9,579 nucleotides of DNA from Bacilli bacterium. GTDB taxonomy: Bacteria; Bacillota_I; Bacilli_A; RF39; UBA660. Location of the stretch: positions 1 to 9,579 of the forward strand of contig CAAHEM010000013.1 in the NCBI GenBank assembly GCA_900772435.1, written 5' to 3'. This document shows positions 1 through 5,040 of this stretch, in pieces (position 1 is the stretch's first letter; every line of letters begins with the position of its first letter). The notes under the pieces were generated by a model. It made no database searches. It was not told the DNA's origin and saw only the letters and a program-made list of their open reading frames with translations. The position numbers and the translations under genes are program-made.

Positions 1-11
1 CCCTTTTTCAT
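1..11 (-). CDS. 5' end of a gene leaving the window (starts M-K-K-G; possibly ribosomal protein L31)
   Basis: Only the start codon (9-11) and about two and a half further codons lie inside the window, reading M-K-K-G. The start is well supported: a near-perfect Shine-Dalgarno AGGAGGA (18-24) lies 6 nt upstream and a strong promoter lies at 67-95. Identity is inferred. Many L31 proteins begin M-K-K-G/D-I-H-P, and in Bacillus rpmE belongs to the same neighbourhood as murA, prfA, prmC and spoIIR, so rpmE is the best guess. Four residues cannot prove it. Confidence 0.6.
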
Positions 12-17
12 ATTTTA

Positions 18-60
18 TCCTCCTCGCCATAACTAATTAACAGTTATAGAAATAACTTCA
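18..60 (-). promoter_or_regulatory. 5' leader with two mutually exclusive hairpins before the left-edge gene
   Basis: Read on the minus strand, three 6-nt arms follow each other: AGTTAT (52-57), ATAACT (42-47) and AGTTAT (29-34). The middle arm can pair with the first (4-nt loop, 48-51) or the third (7-nt loop, 35-41). The second hairpin can grow to 8 pairs using 48-49 with 27-28, including one G-U. It ends 2 nt before the AGGAGGA ribosome-binding site at 18-24. With transcription starting near position 60, almost the whole leader is this structure. The pairing is seen directly; a regulatory role, for example feedback by the encoded protein, is inferred. Confidence 0.5.
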
Positions 61-66
61 GTGAGT

Positions 67-95
67 ATTATACATGGTTTTTTACTTAAAATCAA
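67..95 (-). promoter_or_regulatory. SigA-type promoter for the left-edge gene
   Basis: On the minus strand a -35 box TTGATT (90-95) is followed after exactly 17 nt by a perfect -10 box TATAAT (67-72). The expected start site is near position 60, giving a leader of about 50 nt before the ATG at 11. The promoter lies between the stop of the preceding gene and the left-edge gene, so that gene can be expressed independently of murA. The same ATG-TATAAT context occurs in the rpoE promoter. Confidence 0.8.
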
Positions 96-122
96 GTACA
101 AAATATCAATTTAACATATCTA

Positions 123-734
123 TTAATCTATATTCTTAACTATTTCACTATATATTTGATAATTAATTTTATCATTTAAACGTTTATTTTTATTATTTTG
201 ATATTTAAAATATAAACTATTTAAGTTAACATCCCCATCATTTAATTGATAATTATCATTATAACAATAATTAGATACAACTATTACTTTAGCCGCACTT
301 ATTTTAGAAATTATCTCTTTTAAAGCATTTATATCTTCAATAACACTTTCGTTATATTTTCTTATAATAGATTTACCCTTAGAACACTTTTCAAAATAAC
401 TCTCATTATTAGCATTTAAAATTATCAAATCAGATTCAGTAATTTTTTGATTTAAATATACTTTTTTTCCCTTTTCATATACAAAATAGTTATTCTTTAT
501 ATTGTTAATAATATCTTTATAATTTTCATTGTCAGTTGTGAATAACTTGTTAAAATCATTAATATTATAATATTTATCTAGTAAGTACTTATCATATGTT
601 TTATATTTACTATTTATTAAATAGTTGTCTCCTAAAACTAATACATCAATTCTATTACTAATTGTATAATTATAAATTATATATGAGAATAAACAAGACA
701 AGAAAAAAATAACTAGTAATTTATTTTTTTTCAT
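123..734 (-). CDS. Membrane-anchored SGNH/GDSL-hydrolase-like protein, apparently lacking catalytic residues
   Basis: A 203-residue protein with a short basic N-terminus and one hydrophobic segment (about 6-22), so it is probably anchored with the rest outside the cell. The layout after the anchor resembles SGNH hydrolases: a strand ending VLVLGDN (31-37) where the family has GDS, an alpha/beta stretch, LIILNANNE (103-111) where block III GxND is expected, a strand AKVIVVSNY (148-156), and a C-terminal helix (187-201) where the DxxH block is expected. The nucleophilic Ser is Asn37, the block III Asp is Asn110, and no catalytic His is seen in the final block. I infer a pseudoenzyme that may bind rather than cleave a cell-surface polymer. 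AGGTGA (743-748) sits 8 nt before the ATG. It starts 22 nt after the murA stop and is probably co-transcribed with it. Assignment is by eye; a lineage-specific hypothetical protein is the alternative. Confidence 0.6.
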   Translation of the reverse strand: MKKNKLLVIFFLSCLFSYIIYNYTISNRIDVLVLGDNYLINSKYKTYDKYLLDKYYNINDFNKLFTTDNENYKDIINNIKNNYFVYEKGKKVYLNQKITESDLIILNANNESYFEKCSKGKSIIRKYNESVIEDINALKEIISKISAAKVIVVSNYCYNDNYQLNDGDVNLNSLYFKYQNNKNKRLNDKINYQIYSEIVKNID

Positions 735-756
735 GATTTATATCACCTAATAAATA

Positions 757-2010
757 TTACTCAGTTACTTTTATTTTAGCACCTACATTTGCAAGTTTCT
801 TTTCAACATCGCCATATCCTCTTAAAATATATTCGCTACTTTCTATTTCAGTTATACCATCCGCAATAAGACCAGCAATCAATAATGATGCTCCACCTCT
901 TAAATCAGTAGCAATAACTTTAGTACCTTTTAATTTACGAGGCCCTTTAACTTCAATTTTATTAAGACTTAATATATTGGTAATTGCACCCATTCTATTA
1001 AGATCATATGTATTTTTAAATCTGTTTTCATATAATGTTTCTTCAACTATAGATTTACCCTCTGCTTGCGTTAATAATGTTGTCATAGGTTGTTGTAAAT
1101 CTGTTGGAAAGCCAGGAAATACTAATGTTTTAATATATGTTGGTTTTAAATGTTCACACTTAGATATTGTAAGAACATCAGCATTAATTGTATATTCAAC
1201 TCCAATTTCTTTAAGTTTCATTAATAATGCTTCAATATGTTCTTTTATGATTCCTTTAATTTTCAAATTATCTCCAAGTAAAGCACCTATAATTATATAG
1301 GTTCCACTTTCAATTCTATCAGGGAACACTTCAATAACACCATTGTCTAAATTCTTAGTACCTTCTATCTCAATACGTTTTGTTCCAGCACCAGTGATTT
1401 TAACACCCATATTTATTAAGAATGATGCCACATTAACAATCTCAGGTTCCATAGCAGCATTATCAATAATAGTTGTTCCTTCAGCACCAACAGCAGCAAG
1501 CATAACATTTATTGTAGCTCCTACACTAGGAAAATCAAAATATATTCTTTTACCAACTAATTTATCAGCTGTAATAATATATCTATTCTTAATTATTTCA
1601 ACCTTTGCTCCTAATTGTTCAAAACCTTTAATATGGATATCAATAGGTCTTGCTCCTATATTGCATCCACCTGGAAAAGACATTTCAACCCTTCCAAATT
1701 TAGCAAGTAAAACTCCCATAAAATAATATGATGCTCTCATTTGAACACTTAATTCTTCAGGTATTGGTTTATTTTCAAGATTAGTTGAATCTATATATAA
1801 TGCATCTTCTTTATGTTCAACTTTACAATTAAGTAACTCTAATATTTTTATTAAGTACTCAATATCACTGATAGTAGGCACATTATATATAACACTCTTA
1901 GTTTTAGCAAGTAATGCAGTAGGAATTAAAGCAACCGCACTATTCTTAGCTCCACTAATTTTAATTTCTCCAGATAACCTATGGTTACCTTCTATAGTTA
2001 TCTTTGACAT
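757..2010 (-). CDS. murA: UDP-N-acetylglucosamine 1-carboxyvinyltransferase (MurA)
   Basis: MurA catalyses the first committed step of peptidoglycan synthesis in the cytoplasm, moving enolpyruvate from PEP to UDP-GlcNAc. It is the fosfomycin target. The 417-residue length is normal for the family. Visible signatures are the N-terminal G-A-K-N with Lys22-Asn23, the MRASYY segment (91-96), the active-site loop PGGCNIGARP with Cys116 (the fosfomycin-sensitive Cys rather than Asp), FPTDLQ near the second domain and DLRGGASL near the C-terminus. I start it at the ATG at 2010 (M-S-K-I-T-I-E-G), because AAAGG (2021-2025) is 10 nt from it but only 1 nt from the upstream in-frame ATG at 2019. It has its own promoter at 2034-2062, separating it from spoIIR. 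Bacilli often carry two murA copies; which one this is cannot be told here. Confidence 0.97.
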   Translation of the reverse strand: MSKITIEGNHRLSGEIKISGAKNSAVALIPTALLAKTKSVIYNVPTISDIEYLIKILELLNCKVEHKEDALYIDSTNLENKPIPEELSVQMRASYYFMGVLLAKFGRVEMSFPGGCNIGARPIDIHIKGFEQLGAKVEIIKNRYIITADKLVGKRIYFDFPSVGATINVMLAAVGAEGTTIIDNAAMEPEIVNVASFLINMGVKITGAGTKRIEIEGTKNLDNGVIEVFPDRIESGTYIIIGALLGDNLKIKGIIKEHIEALLMKLKEIGVEYTINADVLTISKCEHLKPTYIKTLVFPGFPTDLQQPMTTLLTQAEGKSIVEETLYENRFKNTYDLNRMGAITNILSLNKIEVKGPRKLKGTKVIATDLRGGASLLIAGLIADGITEIESSEYILRGYGDVEKKLANVGAKIKVTE

Positions 2011-2033
2011 AAACACCATGCCTTTCTACTTAT

Positions 2034-2062
2034 AATATACTATTAAATAAAGATTTTATCAA
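2034..2062 (-). promoter_or_regulatory. SigA-type promoter for murA
   Basis: The -35 box TTGATA (2057-2062) and -10 box TATATT (2034-2039) are spaced by exactly 17 nt on the minus strand, each matching consensus at five of six bases. The predicted start near 2027 leaves a very short leader, with the AAAGG ribosome-binding sequence (2021-2025) almost at the 5' end. That also favours the ATG at 2010 over the one at 2019. Confidence 0.65.
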
Positions 2063-2093
2063 TTAATTAGACAGTTTTTAGGCAGTGTTTACA

Positions 2094-2597
2094 TTAGAAT
2101 AAATTTGAAAGTATCTCCATAATTTTAGATTTATATTCTATTTTAGTATCTTTTTCATAATCAACCATACAAAGCGGAGGATATAAAATACACCAATAAT
2201 TATTACCTTTCGCTTCTCCAATTTCTACTACTAGACTTTCATAATTTCCTGCCTCAAACCTAATATCATTATATTCTTTACTAGGAAAATAGTTCATACC
2301 ATATTTAACTTTATATTTCAAATTATAATTATTTTCACTAAATACTTTATCTATACTATTATTTATTTTATCTAAATTATTAACTACATTATTACGTGTT
2401 TCATTAATATCATTAGCGTCTTTAAATAATAATGTTGATAACTCGTTAACAACTTTTTCTTTAATTAAAATATCCTTAGAAGAATTACTATTAGGTATAA
2501 CTCTAAATCTAACCATATCTCCACTTAAATCATATCTAGGCTTAGAAATAACTAGTATCATCACAATTATCAATATACCATATATTATTTTTTTCAT
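2094..2597 (-). CDS. spoIIR: Stage II sporulation protein R (SpoIIR)
   Basis: In Bacillus SpoIIR is made in the forespore under SigF, secreted into the intermembrane space, and triggers SpoIIGA to process pro-SigE in the mother cell. This 167-residue protein has an N-terminal hydrophobic signal or anchor (about 4-18), then the family's FRVIPNSNS segment (31-39), a variable helix, KYGMNYFPSKEY (98-109), and the conserved block GNYESLVVEIGEAKGN (117-132) followed by WC...PPLC (135-143). It ends soon after that block, so it is a minimal version, shorter than the B. subtilis protein as I recall it. The ribosome-binding AAAGG (2609-2613) is partly inside the hairpin 2601-2635. It follows prmC by 46 nt, matching the Bacillus neighbourhood. 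No convincing SigF promoter was found by eye. Its presence suggests a sporulation pathway or its remnant. Confidence 0.9.
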   Translation of the reverse strand: MKKIIYGILIIVMILVISKPRYDLSGDMVRFRVIPNSNSSKDILIKEKVVNELSTLLFKDANDINETRNNVVNNLDKINNSIDKVFSENNYNLKYKVKYGMNYFPSKEYNDIRFEAGNYESLVVEIGEAKGNNYWCILYPPLCMVDYEKDTKIEYKSKIMEILSNLF

Positions 2598-2600
2598 TTA

Positions 2601-2635
2601 AAAACCAACCTTTCAATTTAATATTGGTTGGTTTT
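2601..2635 (-). terminator. Hairpin after prmC: intrinsic terminator or attenuator covering the spoIIR ribosome-binding site
   Basis: A perfect 10-bp inverted repeat, AAAACCAACC and GGTTGGTTTT, encloses a 15-nt loop. On the minus strand the stem core CCAACC/GGTTGG is followed by a run of five T, as in a rho-independent terminator for rpoE-prfA-prmC. The structure is nearly symmetric and could work on both strands. Its second arm contains the GG of the spoIIR ribosome-binding AAAGG (2609-2613), and the spoIIR ATG follows directly. It may therefore also restrain spoIIR translation from read-through transcripts. Confidence 0.65.
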
Positions 2636-2643
2636 CTATTTTT

Positions 2644-3384
2644 TTATTCATTTATTACAAATATATATCTATCTCTATTAGTTAAATCTTTGAGGGTTAA
2701 AACTTTAGAGTCTTCAAAATATTCTTTAGCTATCGTTTCTATTAACTTTCCTTGCCACCATCCTATTTCAAAAGCTATAATAAATTTTTCTTTTAAATAT
2801 GGTTTAATATTAGAAAGTATATTTTTATAGAAATATAATCCATTATCTTCAGCATAAAGTGCTAAATGTGGTTCATATTTTTTAACAGAATCCATTATTT
2901 TTTCCTCTGAATCAATATATGGTGGATTGCTTATAACTATATCATACTTACCAGTTACATTTTCTAACATATCACTTTTAATAAAATTAATATTTATATT
3001 ATTTTGAAGCGCATTATTTCTAGCAACTTCTAAAGCCTTATCAGATATATCTACTCCGGTAACATTAGAGTCTAACTTTTTACCTAAAGCAATACTTATA
3101 GCACCACTACCAGTACCTAAATCAAGTATATCTAATTTACTATCAAACATTTTTTTAGAATAATTTATAGTTTTCTCTACTAAATATTCAGTTTCATATC
3201 TAGGTATCAAAACATTCTCGTTAACGTTTATTTTATATCCATAAAAGTCAACGTATCCTATAAGGTATTGTATTGGATAACCTTCTAATAATTTTTGATA
3301 ATCTTTTTCAATATTCTTACTTACTTTAACTAATTCTTCACTTTCAGGACGACTAAATCCTAAAGAAATTATTTTATTAATCAT
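2644..3384 (-). CDS. prmC: Peptide chain release factor N5-glutamine methyltransferase (PrmC/HemK)
   Basis: PrmC uses S-adenosylmethionine to methylate the Gln of the GGQ motif of release factors, so its substrate is encoded by the adjacent prfA. Seen in 246 residues: a short N-terminal helical part, IQYLIGYVDFYG (38-49), LIPRYETEYL (59-68), the SAM-binding DLGTGSG (88-94), acidic D112 at the end of strand 2, and the catalytic NPPY (153-156). The N-terminal substrate-recognition part before QYLIG is only about 38 residues, roughly half what I expect. It cannot be extended, because an in-frame TGA lies 2 codons before a possible TTG start at 3396. I prefer the ATG at 3384, which overlaps the prfA stop by 8 nt and implies translational coupling; the TTG would add only four residues. 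Confidence 0.95.
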   Translation of the reverse strand: MINKIISLGFSRPESEELVKVSKNIEKDYQKLLEGYPIQYLIGYVDFYGYKINVNENVLIPRYETEYLVEKTINYSKKMFDSKLDILDLGTGSGAISIALGKKLDSNVTGVDISDKALEVARNNALQNNININFIKSDMLENVTGKYDIVISNPPYIDSEEKIMDSVKKYEPHLALYAEDNGLYFYKNILSNIKPYLKEKFIIAFEIGWWQGKLIETIAKEYFEDSKVLTLKDLTNRDRYIFVINE

Positions 3385-4438
3385 TATGTTCTTCAAGTCT
3401 CATTCTTTCATCTTCAGCAATTAATGCATTAATTAAGTCTTCTAAGTCACCTTCCATAATTTTATCTAAATGCATTACTGTATAGTTAATTCTATGATCA
3501 GTAAGTCTATTTTGTGGATAGTTATATGTTCTAATCTTTTCAGCTCTGTCTCCAGTACCTATTTTGCTTCTTCTTTCATTACCAAGTTTTTCATCTTGTT
3601 CTCTTTGTTTTAAATCATAAAGTCTTGTTTTTAATATTTGAAGTGCTCTTTCTTTATTCTTTATTTGACTTCTCTCTACTTGGCAATAAACAATTATACC
3701 AGTTGGAATATGTGTAACTCTAACAGCTGAGTCAGTTGTATTTACACATTGTCCTCCAGCTCCACTACTACGAGTTATATCTATTCTAATATCACTATCT
3801 TTTATTTCTACATCTATCTCTTCTGCTTCTGGCATAACTAATACTGTCGCCGTACTTGTATGAACTCTACCAGCAGATTCAGTTTCAGGTACCCTTTGAA
3901 CTCTATGAGCTCCACTTTCATACTTAAGTTTTGAATAAACACTTTCTCCACTAAGCATAAATTCTATTTGTGAGTATCCACCACTTTCACCAGGTACTTC
4001 ATGAGTTACTTCAAGTTTCCATCCTTGCTTTTCAGCATACTTAGTATACATTCTAAATAAATCTCCAGCAAAGATATTAGCTTCATCTCCTCCAGCAGCA
4101 CCACGAATTTCAATGATAACATTCTTTTCATCATTTGGATCTTTTGGTAAAAGCATTATTTTTAATTTACTCTCTAAACTTTCTTTTTCTTTATGTAAAT
4201 TATCTATTTCTTCTAAAGCAAATTCCTTCATTTCAGGATCTTTACTCATCTCTTTAGCTGCTTCTATATCATCTAAAACAGTATTATATTTTTTATAAGC
4301 TTCTACTATTGGTTCAATAGAGTTCTTTTCTTTTGATATAGTTTGCATTTTTTTATAATCATTATAAACTTCAGGTTTTAATAATTCTTCACTTAAATTA
4401 TTATATCTTTCTTGTATTATTTCTAATCTTTCTTTCAT
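3377..4438 (-). CDS. prfA: Peptide chain release factor 1 (RF1)
   Basis: RF1 recognises UAA and UAG in the ribosomal A site and releases the finished protein. The 353-residue length is typical. Domains in order are an N-terminal coiled-coil-like helical region (about 1-95), the central fold with IRGAAGGDEAN (111-121), the codon-recognition tripeptide P-E-T (184-186, the PxT form of RF1, not SPF of RF2), and the peptidyl-transferase motif GAGGQ with Gln230, the residue PrmC methylates. The start is clear: GGAGAGG (4444-4450) lies 5 nt before the ATG. It begins 38 nt after the rpoE stop with no terminator between, so it is probably expressed from the rpoE promoter. Confidence 0.98.
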   Translation of the reverse strand: MKERLEIIQERYNNLSEELLKPEVYNDYKKMQTISKEKNSIEPIVEAYKKYNTVLDDIEAAKEMSKDPEMKEFALEEIDNLHKEKESLESKLKIMLLPKDPNDEKNVIIEIRGAAGGDEANIFAGDLFRMYTKYAEKQGWKLEVTHEVPGESGGYSQIEFMLSGESVYSKLKYESGAHRVQRVPETESAGRVHTSTATVLVMPEAEEIDVEIKDSDIRIDITRSSGAGGQCVNTTDSAVRVTHIPTGIIVYCQVERSQIKNKERALQILKTRLYDLKQREQDEKLGNERRSKIGTGDRAEKIRTYNYPQNRLTDHRINYTVMHLDKIMEGDLEDLINALIAEDERMRLEEHND

Positions 4439-4476
4439 ATTTTCCTCTCCTTTATCAAATATTTAAGAAAGCATCG

Positions 4477-4923
4477 CTACAAGTCTGATTCGTCTTCGTA
4501 TCCTTCATCAACGATAACTAAATCTCTTAAGTCATCATCGGTATCATCATCATCAGTTTCATCAATATCATCATAGAAGTCACTTTCATGTTCTTCTACA
4601 TCTTCATCTTCTTTTTCTTCAGTTACATCGTCATCCTCAAGTTCTTCTTCCAATTCTTTAATATTGATTTCAGCTGTATGATTCTCCCTTAAATCCCAAT
4701 ATCCCTTTTCAAGCTGTATAAATCTTTTTTCAGTAGCAAGTAATGCAAAGAAATCTGCTATTTGATTTTCAAATGCATCTTCTCCAAGATTAAGTTCATC
4801 ACATATTATCTTAAATATGTCATTAATCTTCATCTTTTTTCCTTTTTCTTTTAATATTATATAAGCAATGTCATCAAATGGCATTGTCTCTAAATCTTCT
4901 TTATTTACAGTTTTAAATTTCAT
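4477..4923 (-). CDS. rpoE: DNA-directed RNA polymerase delta subunit (RpoE)
   Basis: Delta is a Gram-positive accessory RNA polymerase subunit that speeds recycling and increases sensitivity to initiating nucleotide levels. The 148 residues split into a folded N-terminal HARE-HTH domain (about 5-80, with MPFDDIAYIIL, INDIFKII and GYWDLRENH) and a highly acidic, disordered tail (about 88-148) rich in Asp and Glu, encoded by a GAT/GAA-rich low-complexity stretch. A short hydrophobic patch, LRDLVIV (132-138), interrupts the tail near its end. The lysine-rich tract that precedes the acidic tail in B. subtilis delta is not present. AAGGAGG (4933-4939) is 9 nt before the ATG. It heads the run of genes through prmC and shares a divergent intergenic region with the penicillin-binding protein. 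Confidence 0.95.
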   Translation of the reverse strand: MKFKTVNKEDLETMPFDDIAYIILKEKGKKMKINDIFKIICDELNLGEDAFENQIADFFALLATEKRFIQLEKGYWDLRENHTAEINIKELEEELEDDDVTEEKEDEDVEEHESDFYDDIDETDDDDTDDDLRDLVIVDEGYEDESDL

Positions 4924-4964
4924 TAATTAAAGCCTCCTTAAGACTAATTTTTCTTTCCCTTAAA

Positions 4965-4992
4965 ATTATACATATTTTTTTATATAAATCAA
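4965..4992 (-). promoter_or_regulatory. SigA-type promoter for rpoE-prfA-prmC
   Basis: On the minus strand a TTGATT -35 box (4987-4992) and a perfect TATAAT -10 box (4965-4970) are separated by 16 nt of A/T sequence. ATG directly precedes the -10 box, as in the promoter at 67-95. The predicted start near 4958 gives a leader of about 35 nt containing AAGGAGG (4933-4939). Confidence 0.75.
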
Positions 4993-5005
4993 GTATTTTT
5001 TTTAG

Positions 5006-5037
5006 ATTTACAATACATAATAATTAATGGTGTAAAT
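5006..5037 (+). repeat. Short inverted repeat around the ribosome-binding region of the penicillin-binding protein gene
   Basis: ATTTACA (5006-5012) and TGTAAAT (5031-5037) are perfect 7-bp inverted repeats spaced by 18 nt. The only Shine-Dalgarno-like sequence for the gene at 5041, GGTG (5029-5032), overlaps the right arm. The repeat could be an operator or an RNA hairpin reducing translation, but such a match is not rare in AT-rich DNA. No good -35/-10 pair for the rightward gene was found in 4924-5040. Confidence 0.3.
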
Positions 5038-5040
5038 GAT

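Noticed and set aside
123..734. Lipoprotein signal at Cys14 (F-L-S-C) of the SGNH-like protein
   Set aside because: The signal would be very short and lacks the usual Leu at -3; a simple N-terminal membrane anchor fits better.
977..1726. Rightward open frames within murA (977-1300 and 1343-1726)
   Set aside because: They are antisense to a confidently identified murA, have no ribosome-binding site and show no recognisable protein features.
2624..2830. Rightward open frame over the prmC 3' end, starting near the hairpin
   Set aside because: It is antisense to prmC, begins inside the terminator-like hairpin and encodes an unremarkable AT-driven hydrophobic sequence.
4113..4298. Rightward open frame within prfA
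   Set aside because: It is a Ser/Phe/Leu-rich shadow of the Lys/Glu-rich coiled coil of RF1.
4480..4660. Trinucleotide-rich tract (GAT/GAA on the minus strand) as a microsatellite
   Set aside because: It encodes the acidic tail of the delta subunit, which explains the bias.
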